From Lachnospiraceae bacterium (GTDB taxonomy: Bacteria; Bacillota; Clostridia; Lachnospirales; Lachnospiraceae), in contig JAGBBW010000059.1 in assembly GCA_017938285.1 (NCBI GenBank), positions 1-35,477 of the forward strand: a DNA stretch of 35,477 nucleotides. Reading direction: 5' to 3'. Made by a program: the position numbers and the translations under genes. This document shows, piece by piece, positions 23,300-31,493 of this stretch; position 1 is the stretch's first letter, and every line of letters begins with the position of its first letter. The notes under the pieces are model-generated. The model searched no databases. It was not told the origin of the DNA and was given only the letters and a program-made list of their open reading frames with translations.

Positions 23300-24058
23300 T
23301 TATGCGGCCAGATTTAACTGTTCTGTCCGGCCATTTGCGAAATTTTCATACGCCTGCTGCTGTTTTGCATAAGGGTTTTCTTCCACTCCGTTACGCATAA
23401 TGGTTCTGGTTTCGCCTCCGGCAACGTAGGTCTTGCCGCATTCCGGGCAGACAGCTGTCTTTAAGGAAACGGAAACACTGACTAATTCCTTGCCTTCTTC
23501 TTTATCTTCCTGATAAGCATTTCTGACATGTTCGTATTCATGGGCAGAAACCTGGGCGGCAGAAGCTTCCGGGGAAATATGACCCGGGGTTTTGAAAGAA
23601 ACGTCATTTTCATTGGAACCGTCTACATAAGTGCGGTTTTCACAGGTTTCGCACGTTTCAGTGCCATCGGCGTTTTCTTCCTCATCACCGAAGATTTTTT
23701 CCAGAGCTTCTTCTGCTTCGGAAGAAGGTTTCGTTCCGCTAACGGCTTCGGTGCCGTTAAATGGAGACTTTGTCATAAACTCCAGGGGTGCGTTTAAGTG
23801 TTCTGCATTTCTTGGAGTCAGGGAATTCATAATTTCATACGCATCTCTGCGGTCCTGCTGCAGTTCTTCCGGAGTACGCTGGACACGGTCTACCTCATCA
23901 TTGGAAAAGACCTCCGGCACATCGTCCACCGGCTGGACAGTAGTACTGCCGGCATGAAGCATGTCCTCCATGGCAGTCCGGGCTGCGCCACGGGTGGCAC
24001 CGGAAGAATAAGGGCTCGCGGTATAATAGGCATAACTATTGCCAATAGGTGAAATCAT
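23300..24058 (-). CDS. SprA-related putative metalloprotein
   Basis: This 252-residue protein has two CxxC pairs (CETC at 136-139 and CPEC at 204-207) flanking an HEYEH motif at 173-177, which is the HExxH zinc-protease signature. This order, with YVDGSNENDVSFKTPGHI and CGKTYVAGGET, matches the SprA-related family as I remember it. The first 130 residues are low complexity and acidic; there is no signal peptide. The ATG at 24058 is preferred over an in-frame TTG one codon upstream; AAGGAGG lies 11 bases ahead. Protease activity is inferred from HExxH only. It is transcribed toward the ABC exporter terminator. Confidence 0.75.
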   Translation of the reverse strand: MISPIGNSYAYYTASPYSSGATRGAARTAMEDMLHAGSTTVQPVDDVPEVFSNDEVDRVQRTPEELQQDRRDAYEIMNSLTPRNAEHLNAPLEFMTKSPFNGTEAVSGTKPSSEAEEALEKIFGDEEENADGTETCETCENRTYVDGSNENDVSFKTPGHISPEASAAQVSAHEYEHVRNAYQEDKEEGKELVSVSVSLKTAVCPECGKTYVAGGETRTIMRNGVEENPYAKQQQAYENFANGRTEQLNLAA

Positions 24059-24084
24059 CAAAGGGCATACCTCCTTTTTTATAA

Positions 24085-24129
24085 GTAACTATTCAGCCGT
24101 ATATGCTATATATACGGCTGAATAGTTAC
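24085..24129. repeat. Long perfect palindrome, GTAACTATTCAG family
   Basis: GTAACTATTCAGCCGTATA (24085-24103) is the exact reverse complement of 24111-24129; one more pair extends the stem to 20 bp with a five-base loop. It shares CTGAATAGTTACGT (24118-24131) with the element at 8583-8613. It lies between the divergent SprA-like and tex genes and could affect both promoters. Confidence 0.8.
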
Positions 24130-24220
24130 GTTTATAATAATTATACACTAAAAAGAAGGAAAAGGGCAAGAATTTATTGGATTTTTGCTGAAAAGTTTCC
24201 AAACCGTGCTAATCCGCCTA

Positions 24221-24250
24221 TTGCTATCCGCCCCCTTTTTATGCTATGAT
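24221..24250 (+). promoter_or_regulatory. Promoter candidate of tex
   Basis: TTGCTA (24221-24226) and TATGAT (24245-24250) are 18 bases apart. Confidence 0.5.
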
Positions 24251-24317
24251 ATTCCACAGGGATTTTCCGCAGGTTTTAGTGGAATTTTTTGCAACATTTA
24301 TCAAATGGAGGAACTAC

Positions 24318-26711
24318 ATGGACATTTTAAAACAGCTGACAACAGAACTCGGCGTCCGCCAGGAACAGGTGGAAGCTGCCGTAAAACTGATTGATGAAGG
24401 AAATACCATCCCATTCATTGCCCGTTACCGGAAAGAGGCTACCGGTGCATTGAATGATGAGGTACTTCGTAACTTAGATGAAAGACTGACCTACCTCAGA
24501 GGTCTGGAAGAAAAGAAGGAGCAGGTGCTCCGAAGCATTGAGGAGCAGGGCAAGCTGACAGAGGAATTAAAAGCGCAGATTGAGGCTGCTTCTACGATGG
24601 TGGTGCTGGAGGATTTATACCGTCCGTACCGTCCAAAGAGAAGAACCCGAGCGACCATTGCCCAGGAAAAGGGCCTGGCTTCATTAGCTGAGCTTATTAT
24701 GGCACAGGAAACTGCGGTGCCGCTGGTGGAGAGTGCGGCAGCCTATATTTCCGAAGAAAAAGAAGTAAAGACCGCAGAGGAAGCCATTGCCGGTGCGCTG
24801 GATATTATTGCCGAGCAGATTTCTGACCAGGCAGACTATCGTGGATACATCCGTGACATTACCATGGAAGAAGGAAGTATTTCTTCCTCTGCCAAGGAAG
24901 AAGGTGCAGAAAGCGTATACGAAATGTACTACAATTTCAGCGAAAAGCTTTCCACTCTGCCGGGCCATCGTATTCTTGCCCTGAACCGTGGTGAAGCGGA
25001 AAAGGTACTTACTGTGAAGATTCAGGCTCCGGAAGAGAGAATCTTACGCTATCTGGAAACGAAGGTTATCGTAAAAAATAACCCACATACCAGCGAATGT
25101 TTAAAAGCTACGGTGGAAGACAGCTACCGCCGTCTCATTGCCCCTGCCATTGACCGTGAAATCAGAAATGATTTAACAGAAAAGGCAGAAGAGGGCGCCA
25201 TCAAGGTATTCGGCAAGAACTTGGAGCAGTTACTTATGCAGCCTCCAATCGTGGGACAGACCGTGCTTGGCTGGGACCCTGGTTTTAGAACCGGCTGTAA
25301 GTTAGCTGTAGTGGATGCTACCGGAAAGGTACTGGACACTGCTGTTGTTTATGCGACAATTCCATCTCAGGGCAAGCAGGAAGAAGCTAAGAAGATTGTC
25401 AGACATTTAATCTGCAAGTACCATGTTACCCTGATTTCCATTGGTAATGGTACGGCGTCCAGAGAATCGGAATTATTTGTAGTAGATTTGTTAAAGGAAA
25501 TGAATGTTCCAACAAAATATGTGATTACCAGTGAGGCCGGAGCTTCCGTTTATTCTGCAAGCAAGCTGGCAACAGAGGAATTTCCGGACTATGACGTGGC
25601 ACAGCGAAGTGCGGTTTCCATTGCAAGAAGACTGCAGGACCCACTGGCAGAGCTGGTAAAAATCGAGCCAAAGGCGATCGGTGTCGGCCAGTACCAGCAC
25701 GACATGAACCAGAAAAAGCTGGGAGAAACCCTGGCTGGTGTAGTGGAAGACTGCGTAAACAAGGTTGGTGTGGACTTAAATACCGCTTCCCCATCCTTGT
25801 TGGAATACGTATCCGGTATTACAAAAGTGATTGCGAAGAATATTGTGGCATACCGTGAAGCAAATGGCAAATTTACGACCAGACAGGAACTTCTTAAGGT
25901 GACAAAGTTAGGTCCAAAGGCATTCGAACAGTGTGCAGGCTTCCTGCGTATTGCAGACGGAAGCAACCCTCTGGATGCCACCAGTGTACATCCGGAATCC
26001 TACCATGCGGCAACAGAACTTCTTGGCAAGCTTGGCTTCACTGCGGAAAATATCAAGGAATTACAGGAAAACCAGAAGAAAGCTGTGAAGAAGGCGGAAG
26101 ATGCAAAGAAGGCAGCCCAGGCTTCGGAAAAGAAAAAGCAGCCAAAGAAAAAAGAGCCAAAGACCATTCAGGTGAAGAATACCAACTCCGTATTTGGACA
26201 GGCTCTTGCCAGTGCCTTTGCAACCGGCGGTGCACCTGTGGCAGCAGTAAAAGAGGAATCTGCAAAGCAGAAGAAGGAAACGGCACCAGTGGTGGTGGCT
26301 GCCGGAGAGGATTTATCCAATTTAAGCGGAATGATTCGTGATAAAAAGAAATTAGCGGAAGAACTTGGTATCGGTGAACTGACCCTGACGGATATTATTA
26401 AAGAACTGGAAAAGCCGGGCCGTGACCCTCGTGAAGAAATGCCTAAGCCAATCCTCCGTACAGACGTGCTGGAAATGAAGGACTTAACGGAAGGCATGAT
26501 TTTAAAGGGTACCGTGCGCAACGTCATCGACTTTGGTGCGTTTGTGGACATCGGAGTACATCAGGATGGTCTGGTGCACATTTCCCAGATTACAAACAAG
26601 AAGTTCATTAAACATCCGTTAGAGGCGGTGAGCGTCGGCGATATTGTGGACGTGAAGGTCATGAGCGTGGATGTGGCAAAGAAAAGAATCCAGCTGACGA
26701 TGATTATGTAA
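24318..26711 (+). CDS. tex: Transcription accessory protein Tex
   Basis: This 797-residue cytoplasmic RNA-binding protein starts at ATG 24318 behind GGAGG; an in-frame ATG 72 bases upstream has no ribosome binding site. The usual Tex order is seen: an N-terminal helical domain (IPFIARYRKEATGALNDEVL), a YqgF/RNase H-like domain (LGWDPGFRTGCKLAVVD ... ISIGNGTASRE), helix-hairpin-helix units (VGVDLNTASPSLLEYVSGI) and a C-terminal S1 domain (GMILKGTVRNVIDFGAFVDI ... VDVAKKRIQLTM). A Lys/Ala/Glu-rich insert of about 90 residues (KKAEDAKKAAQASEKKKQPK onward) separates the helix-hairpin-helix and S1 parts and makes it longer than many Tex proteins. A terminator follows at 26725. Confidence 0.95.
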   Translation: MDILKQLTTELGVRQEQVEAAVKLIDEGNTIPFIARYRKEATGALNDEVLRNLDERLTYLRGLEEKKEQVLRSIEEQGKLTEELKAQIEAASTMVVLEDLYRPYRPKRRTRATIAQEKGLASLAELIMAQETAVPLVESAAAYISEEKEVKTAEEAIAGALDIIAEQISDQADYRGYIRDITMEEGSISSSAKEEGAESVYEMYYNFSEKLSTLPGHRILALNRGEAEKVLTVKIQAPEERILRYLETKVIVKNNPHTSECLKATVEDSYRRLIAPAIDREIRNDLTEKAEEGAIKVFGKNLEQLLMQPPIVGQTVLGWDPGFRTGCKLAVVDATGKVLDTAVVYATIPSQGKQEEAKKIVRHLICKYHVTLISIGNGTASRESELFVVDLLKEMNVPTKYVITSEAGASVYSASKLATEEFPDYDVAQRSAVSIARRLQDPLAELVKIEPKAIGVGQYQHDMNQKKLGETLAGVVEDCVNKVGVDLNTASPSLLEYVSGITKVIAKNIVAYREANGKFTTRQELLKVTKLGPKAFEQCAGFLRIADGSNPLDATSVHPESYHAATELLGKLGFTAENIKELQENQKKAVKKAEDAKKAAQASEKKKQPKKKEPKTIQVKNTNSVFGQALASAFATGGAPVAAVKEESAKQKKETAPVVVAAGEDLSNLSGMIRDKKKLAEELGIGELTLTDIIKELEKPGRDPREEMPKPILRTDVLEMKDLTEGMILKGTVRNVIDFGAFVDIGVHQDGLVHISQITNKKFIKHPLEAVSVGDIVDVKVMSVDVAKKRIQLTMIM

Positions 26712-26724
26712 TAAGAGATAGAGG

Positions 26725-26762
26725 AAAAGCACTGGCAGAAGAAAAGCTGTCGGTGCTTTTTA
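26725..26762 (+). terminator. Terminator after tex
   Basis: AAAAGCACTGGCAG and GCTGTCGGTGCTTTT form a stem with wobbles around AAGAAAA, ending in TTTTT. Confidence 0.75.
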
Positions 26763-26790
26763 CAAATATAAGCAAAGGTCTAATGAATCT

Positions 26791-27981
26791 ATGTTTAAAG
26801 CAAATCCTTACAGACCAGGAACGGGTTTAATGCCAGTATATCTGGCCGGTCGTGATGAAGATATTGAAAATATTTCAGAAATTTTTGAAGCACTGAATAT
26901 GAATATTCCAGTGCAGTCCGTGATATTCAGCGGTTTGCGTGGTGTTGGAAAAACAGTGCTTATTAATAAACTGCAAAAGATTGCGGAGGATAAAAATATT
27001 TTTTGCAGACATATTGAAGTCGAAGAACGGAATGATTTTGTTTCCCAGATTGCTACCTGTGCACAGGCTTTTTTGAGAAAAGTGAGCGCAAAGGAAAAGT
27101 TTAAACATTTAATACAAAAACCATTAGATGCCATCAAAGCACTGGTTGTATCTTTTGACCCAGGTGAAAATACATTTTCTCTGTCTTTGCTGGAGAAAGA
27201 ATTATACAGTTCCAATAATCTGACGCAGAGTTTGACAGAGGTTTTTATTACTATCGGTGAAACAGCGCAAAAAACAGAAACGCCAATTTGTTTTTTTATT
27301 GATGAAATACAATATATGAAATCCGGAGAGCTGGGGGCTTTAATTGCTGCCTTGCATCGGACGAACCAGCTGGGTTATCCGGTGATGGTTATTGGCGCAG
27401 GTCTGCCGAAAATTTATAAAATGTTGTCTGATGAAAAATCCTATTCAGAGAGGTTGTTTTTGTACAAGGAAATTGGTTCGCTGACAGAGGAACAGTCCAA
27501 AACTGCCATTGAAATTCCTGCGGGAAAGTTTGGGGTCAGTTATACAGAGGAAGCAGTGAAGAGAATTACAGCAGTGACCAAAGGATATCCTTTTTTTATT
27601 CAGCAGTTGTGTCAGATTGTATATCAGAATACAGGAGAAAAAAAGATTACAGAAACTCAGGTGGAAGCCTGTCTGGAGGAATTTTTTGAATCGCTGGACC
27701 GTGGCTTTTTTAAGGTCAGATATGAACGTTGTGCAGATAGTGATAAAAAGTTTGTGTTTGCTATGGTAAAGTGCGGGGAACTGCCGTGTACGATTTCTAA
27801 TATTGCACTGAATCTGCATAAAAGTGTAACGTCTATATCTACAACAAGAGCCCAGTTAATCAATAAAGGTATTATTTATCCGATCAGATATAAGGAACTG
27901 GATTTTACGGTGCCGGAGTTCAGCGGATATATACAAAGGCTGGAAGAGTACAGGGAGTGGTGTAAAGAGAGTAAGAGGTAG
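26791..27981 (+). CDS. AAA+ ATPase with C-terminal winged helix (Cdc6/archaeal-ATPase-like)
   Basis: This 396-residue protein has an N-terminal AAA+ module with Walker A GLRGVGKT (48-55), Walker B ICFFIDEIQYM (about 166-176) and a sensor-type segment MVIGAGLPKIYKML. A lid (VSYTEEAVKRITAVTKGYPF FIQ) follows, and from about residue 310 a region looks like a winged helix (LHKSVTSISTTRAQLINKGI). The AGRDEDIENI start is typical of AAA_16/ATPase_2 proteins. The role in this genome is unknown; such proteins occur as DNA-binding regulators, in mobile elements and in defence. The ribosome binding site is poor. It lies 80 bases after tex beyond a terminator and has no clear partner gene. Confidence 0.78.
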   Translation: MFKANPYRPGTGLMPVYLAGRDEDIENISEIFEALNMNIPVQSVIFSGLRGVGKTVLINKLQKIAEDKNIFCRHIEVEERNDFVSQIATCAQAFLRKVSAKEKFKHLIQKPLDAIKALVVSFDPGENTFSLSLLEKELYSSNNLTQSLTEVFITIGETAQKTETPICFFIDEIQYMKSGELGALIAALHRTNQLGYPVMVIGAGLPKIYKMLSDEKSYSERLFLYKEIGSLTEEQSKTAIEIPAGKFGVSYTEEAVKRITAVTKGYPFFIQQLCQIVYQNTGEKKITETQVEACLEEFFESLDRGFFKVRYERCADSDKKFVFAMVKCGELPCTISNIALNLHKSVTSISTTRAQLINKGIIYPIRYKELDFTVPEFSGYIQRLEEYREWCKESKR

Positions 27982-28014
27982 TGTATATCACAGAAAATCT
28001 CCTTCACGAACCAC

Positions 28015-28043
28015 TTGATTTCTCACCCTTCTTGTAGTACAAT
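28015..28043 (+). promoter_or_regulatory. Promoter of the ribU transcript
   Basis: TTGATT (28015-28020) and TACAAT (28038-28043) are 17 bases apart, just upstream of the FMN riboswitch. Confidence 0.65.
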
Positions 28044-28060
28044 GCGCTATGTAACTAAAC

Positions 28061-28178
28061 AATCTTCAGGGCAGGGTGCAATTCCCGACCGGCGGTACAG
28101 TCCGCGAACAAAAGGAAAATCCTTTTGCCGAAATGGTGTGATTCCATTACCGACAGTAAAGTCTGGATGAGAGAGGAG
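28061..28178 (+). promoter_or_regulatory. FMN riboswitch (RFN element)
   Basis: The conserved RFN core is present: CTTCAGGGCAGGGTGCAATT, CCCGACCGGCGGTACAGTCC, a variable stem (AAAAGGAAAATCCTTTT), GTGTGATTCC and GACAGTAAAGTCTGGATGAG. The end of the aptamer, GATGAGAGAGGAG, includes the ribosome binding site of the following gene. Control is therefore probably translational: FMN binding hides the site and lowers riboflavin uptake. Confidence 0.95.
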
Positions 28179-28186
28179 ACAAAAAA

Positions 28187-28897
28187 ATGAATGAAGTGAG
28201 TATTGGTTTTGTAGCAGGAAGCATTGCCGTGGTAGCAGCAATTATTGTACTGGCAAAGCTTGCAGAAAATGCGGCGGATAAGCGCAATGGAAACGAAAAG
28301 AAAAAGCAGATGCAGAGTACCAGACGTATGGTGAATATCGCCATGCTGGCAGCAGTTGCGATTGTTTTAATGCTGTTTGAGTTTCCATTGCCGTTCCTGC
28401 CGCCTTTTTACAAGATTGACGCCAGTGAACTTCCGGTTATTATCGGAGCGTTCACCATGGGTCCGGTGGCAGGTGTACTGATTGAATTTGTAAAGGTTAT
28501 GTTAAATATCCTGATTGACGGTACTACCACAGCTTTTGTCGGTGAGTTTGCCAACTTTTTAATTGGCTGTTCTTATGTGGTTCCGGCGTCCATGGTATAC
28601 TATTTCAGGAAGACAAAGAAGAATGCAGTGCTTGGTCTGGTACTTGGCACCGTGACATGTGCAGTGGCTGGCTGTCTGTTAAATGCGTTCCTTCTGCTTC
28701 CTGCCTACAGCAAAGCGTTCCACATGGAAATTGACGCACTGATTGCCATGGGTACTGCGGTGAATGGTGCCATCAACAGCATGTTTACCTTTGTTATGTT
28801 TGCCACTGCTCCGTTAAATATTATCAAATGCGGTGCGGTTTCCGTACTTACCATGCTGATTTATAAGCCAATCAGCCGGATTTTAAAAGGAGAGTAA
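28187..28897 (+). CDS. ribU: Riboflavin ECF transporter substrate-binding subunit RibU
   Basis: This 236-residue membrane protein is the S component of an energy-coupling factor transporter. Core RibU features are KIDASELPVIIGAFTMGPVAG with the riboflavin-binding region, FVKVMLNILIDGTTTAFVGE and an end typical of S components (NIIKCGAVSVLTMLIYKP). An extra hydrophobic segment plus a Lys-rich linker (about residues 5-45) precedes the usual six-helix domain. The FMN riboswitch directly upstream supports the substrate. The shared EcfA/EcfT module must be encoded elsewhere. Confidence 0.93.
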   Translation: MNEVSIGFVAGSIAVVAAIIVLAKLAENAADKRNGNEKKKQMQSTRRMVNIAMLAAVAIVLMLFEFPLPFLPPFYKIDASELPVIIGAFTMGPVAGVLIEFVKVMLNILIDGTTTAFVGEFANFLIGCSYVVPASMVYYFRKTKKNAVLGLVLGTVTCAVAGCLLNAFLLLPAYSKAFHMEIDALIAMGTAVNGAINSMFTFVMFATAPLNIIKCGAVSVLTMLIYKPISRILKGE

Positions 28898-28903
28898 TGA
28901 TTT

Positions 28904-29416
28904 ATGGAAGCACTCAGGGAAATTAAGTTTTCCGTTCAGATGAAAGTATCCTATATGTTTGACTTTTTATACTGGCATTCCTATCATGGAATGACCGGTG
29001 TAGTGAATTATGCCTTCAGCTTAGCCGGTGTAGCAGCCCTGATTGCCGGCTTTGGAAAGGATAACACTGCAGTAACGGTTATGCTGGTGGTACTGGCACT
29101 GTTGTTTACCGTCATTAATCCCCTGTCCCTGCTGTACAAGGCAGCAAGACAGGTGAAACGGGCTCCGATGTTCCAGAAACCGCTCCATTACTGTTTTGAT
29201 GACAAAGGTTTTACTATTTCCCAGGAAAGCAGTTCAGATTCTGCCAGGTGGGAGGATGTTATTTTCATCCGTGAAACAGGAAAATGTATTGTTCTGTATA
29301 TGGGTGCAGCCAATGCCATTGTTCTTCCAAAGAAGGACTGTGGCAGCCAGCTTCCGGAGTTAAAGGCACTGCTTCGTGCAAAACTCCCGGAGCAGGCAAA
29401 GAAACTGAAAAAATAA
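28904..29416 (+). CDS. YcxB-like membrane protein
   Basis: This 170-residue protein has two membrane segments (about 32-50 and 56-76) and a C-terminal soluble domain, HYCFDDKGFTISQESSSDSA ... WEDVIFIRETGKCIVLYM, which resembles the YcxB-like domain (a PH-like fold). It lies six bases after ribU, so the two are co-transcribed and it may share FMN control. Its function is unknown. Confidence 0.75.
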   Translation: MEALREIKFSVQMKVSYMFDFLYWHSYHGMTGVVNYAFSLAGVAALIAGFGKDNTAVTVMLVVLALLFTVINPLSLLYKAARQVKRAPMFQKPLHYCFDDKGFTISQESSSDSARWEDVIFIRETGKCIVLYMGAANAIVLPKKDCGSQLPELKALLRAKLPEQAKKLKK

Positions 29417-29417
29417 G

Positions 29418-29444
29418 GGAAACATGGAACAACTCCGTGTTTCC
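29418..29444 (+). terminator. Hairpin before tsaE
   Basis: GGAAACATGGA pairs with TCCGTGTTTCC (one wobble) around a five-base loop. There is no T-run, so it is either a weak terminator or a processing site between the ribU and tsa transcripts. Confidence 0.45.
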
Positions 29445-29486
29445 TGAAATCTGTTCCGTATCTTCACGGTTAAGGAGAAAAAATAT

Positions 29487-29924
29487 ATGTCAGAACAGAA
29501 AAAAATACTGGAAAGTTTTTCAGAAAAAGAAACCTTTCAATTTGCCAGAGAGCTTGCCGAAGGGGCAAAGCCGGGAGAGGTATACTGTCTTTCCGGTGAC
29601 CTTGGCGTTGGCAAGACCATATTTACCAAAGGCTTTGCGGCAGGACTTGGCATTACGGAGCCGGTCAGCAGCCCAACGTTTACGATTGTACAGATTTACG
29701 AAGAAGGACGGCTTCCACTCTATCACTTTGATGTGTACCGCATTGAAGATATTGAAGAGATGGAAGAAATCGGATATGAAGACTGCTTCTATGGGGAAGG
29801 GGTCTGTCTGGTGGAATGGGCCGAGCTGATCCGGGAAATTCTTCCGGAGAACTGTAAAAAAATCAGGATAGTGAAAGATCTGGAAAAAGGTTATGATTAC
29901 CGGAGAATTGAACTTGAGGACTAA
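29487..29924 (+). CDS. tsaE: tRNA t6A biosynthesis ATPase TsaE
   Basis: This 145-residue ATPase of the TsaBDE complex is needed for threonylcarbamoyladenosine at position 37 of ANN-decoding tRNAs. Walker A GDLGVGKT lies at 37-44, and the family motifs PVSSPTFTIVQIYEEGRLPL and HFDVYRI and an acidic-then-VEWAE segment follow. The length is typical. tsaB follows after 18 bases. Confidence 0.95.
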   Translation: MSEQKKILESFSEKETFQFARELAEGAKPGEVYCLSGDLGVGKTIFTKGFAAGLGITEPVSSPTFTIVQIYEEGRLPLYHFDVYRIEDIEEMEEIGYEDCFYGEGVCLVEWAELIREILPENCKKIRIVKDLEKGYDYRRIELED

Positions 29925-29942
29925 CTGGAAAAGGTGAAAAAA

Positions 29943-30662
29943 ATGAAGATATTAGCAATTGAAAGCTCTGGTCTGGTGGCATCTGCCGCCATTGCCACTG
30001 AGGATACCTTACTTGCAGAGTACACAGTAAATTTCAAAAAAACACATTCCCAGACACTTCTTCCAATGGTGGAAGAAATTGTGAAAATGACAGGGATGGA
30101 ACTGGCAGAACTGGATGCCATTGCTGTTTCAGCCGGACCGGGTTCTTTTACCGGCCTGCGGATTGGCTCTGCGACGGCGAAAGGGCTGGGGCTTGCACTG
30201 CACAAGCCGGTGGTTCCGGTGCCGACCACCCAGGGGATTGCTGCAAATCTGTATGGTACCAGAGGTCTGATCTGCCCTCTGATGGATGCCAGAAGAAACC
30301 AGGTGTATACCGGATTATATCGTTACGACAAAAATGGATTTGAAATTGTGGAAGACCAGATGGCAGTTCTGGTGGATGAAATTATAGAAAAGATAAATGC
30401 GATTGGTGAGCCGGTGACCTATCTTGGTGACGGAGTAGAAGCATTTTCTGAAATTCTGCAGGAAAAAACAACCGTGCCGTTTTCTTTTGCACCGCTGCAT
30501 TTAAGCAAACAGAGAGCAGGGGCGCTGGCAGTGCGGGCAGTAGAACTTTATAAAGCCGGTCGTATCCAGACTGCTGCGGAACATGAACCGGATTATTTAC
30601 GCCTGTCCCAGGCAGAACGGGAACTGGCGGAAAAACAACAGGCAGAAAAACAGGGTCTGTAA
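29943..30662 (+). CDS. tsaB: tRNA t6A biosynthesis protein TsaB
   Basis: This 239-residue ASKHA-fold protein is the TsaD partner in t6A synthesis. The N-terminal ILAIESSGLVASAAI, SAGPGSFTGLRIGSATAKGL and PLMDARRNQVYTGLY are diagnostic. The ATG at 29943 is chosen over the in-frame GTG at 29934, which lies inside the AAAAGGTG ribosome binding site. It is part of tsaE-tsaB-rimI. Confidence 0.94.
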   Translation: MKILAIESSGLVASAAIATEDTLLAEYTVNFKKTHSQTLLPMVEEIVKMTGMELAELDAIAVSAGPGSFTGLRIGSATAKGLGLALHKPVVPVPTTQGIAANLYGTRGLICPLMDARRNQVYTGLYRYDKNGFEIVEDQMAVLVDEIIEKINAIGEPVTYLGDGVEAFSEILQEKTTVPFSFAPLHLSKQRAGALAVRAVELYKAGRIQTAAEHEPDYLRLSQAERELAEKQQAEKQGL

Positions 30663-30674
30663 CAGGAGAAGTAT

Positions 30675-31109
30675 ATGCTGGTACGTCGTATGACAAAAGA
30701 AGATTGTGTCCAGGTGGCAGCGGTGGAAGCGGCCAGCTTTTCCATGCCCTGGAGTCTGAAGTCATTTACAGAGACGGTGGAAAAAGAAAATTACCGCTAT
30801 ATTGTAGCCGAGGAAAATGGAGAAATTCTTGGTTACTGTGGTTTTATATATGTTTTGGATGAAGCAGAAATTCCAAATGTCTGCGTAAGGTCAGATGCCA
30901 GAAACAGAGGAATCGGAAGGAAGATTATGGAACAACTGCTGACAGAGGCAGAACAACTGGGAGTTACCATTGCCTATCTGGAAGTCAGGGAAAGCAACCA
31001 GGCTGCCAGACATTTATACGAATCACTTGGATTCACAGAAAACGGGATTCGAAAAAATTTTTATGAGCAGCCGACAGAGGATGCAGTACTAATGAGTAAA
31101 ACACTGTAA
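30675..31109 (+). CDS. rimI: Ribosomal protein S18-alanine N-acetyltransferase RimI
   Basis: This 144-residue GNAT-fold enzyme transfers acetyl from acetyl-CoA to a protein N-terminus. The acetyl-CoA loop is VRSDARNRGIGRKIMEQLL, and the RimI-type segments LEVRESNQAARHLYESLGF and NGIRKNFYEQP follow. The AGGAG-preceded start lies 12 bases after tsaB, the usual place of rimI in tsaE-tsaB-rimI clusters. Confidence 0.9.
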   Translation: MLVRRMTKEDCVQVAAVEAASFSMPWSLKSFTETVEKENYRYIVAEENGEILGYCGFIYVLDEAEIPNVCVRSDARNRGIGRKIMEQLLTEAEQLGVTIAYLEVRESNQAARHLYESLGFTENGIRKNFYEQPTEDAVLMSKTL

Positions 31110-31138
31110 CTTTCTGCTATGTGTGGGAGTAAGTTCCA

Positions 31139-31168
31139 TTGGCAGAAAGGCTATGTTTCTTTTATAAT
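31139..31168 (+). promoter_or_regulatory. Possible internal promoter after rimI
   Basis: TTGGCA (31139-31144) and TATAAT (31163-31168) are 18 bases apart. It could serve the small Cys-rich protein, RNase Z and tsaD. A weak inverted repeat, CTTTCTGC / GCAGAAAG (31112-31149), overlaps it. Confidence 0.4.
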
Positions 31169-31248
31169 ATATCATACCTGGGGTGGATATGTTTCACGAA
31201 AAAAGGTGTGCATTTTGCGTTTTTTTGGAAGAGTGGAGGAAATGGACA

Positions 31249-31464
31249 GTGAAAGTAAAGAAGTGCAATTGTTGTGGGAAAATAATTAAAACAGAACAGG
31301 GAATTCAGAAGGAGGACACGCTGGATATTGTTAAAGACTGGGGGTATTTTTCTGCCCGGGATACGGAGCGTCATGAAATTGTTCATTGTGAATCCTGTTA
31401 TGATACGTGGATTTCCAGCTTCCGGATTCCTCCAAAGGTGATGGAACGGACGGAAGTTTTATAG
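31249..31464 (+). CDS. Small zinc-ribbon-like protein
   Basis: This 71-residue protein starts at GTG 31249 behind GTGGAGG; an ATG 66 bases upstream is open too but has a poorer ribosome binding site. Two Cys pairs (CNCCGK near the N-terminus and HCESCYDTW in the middle) would bind one metal ion. A charged central part (LDIVKDWGYFSARDTERHEI) lies between them. The family is not recognised. It lies between rimI and rnz, 29 bases before the latter, so a role near RNA metabolism is possible but unproven. Confidence 0.65.
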   Translation: MKVKKCNCCGKIIKTEQGIQKEDTLDIVKDWGYFSARDTERHEIVHCESCYDTWISSFRIPPKVMERTEVL

Positions 31465-31493
31465 AGAAGGAAAATTCCCAGAAGGGAGAAAAT

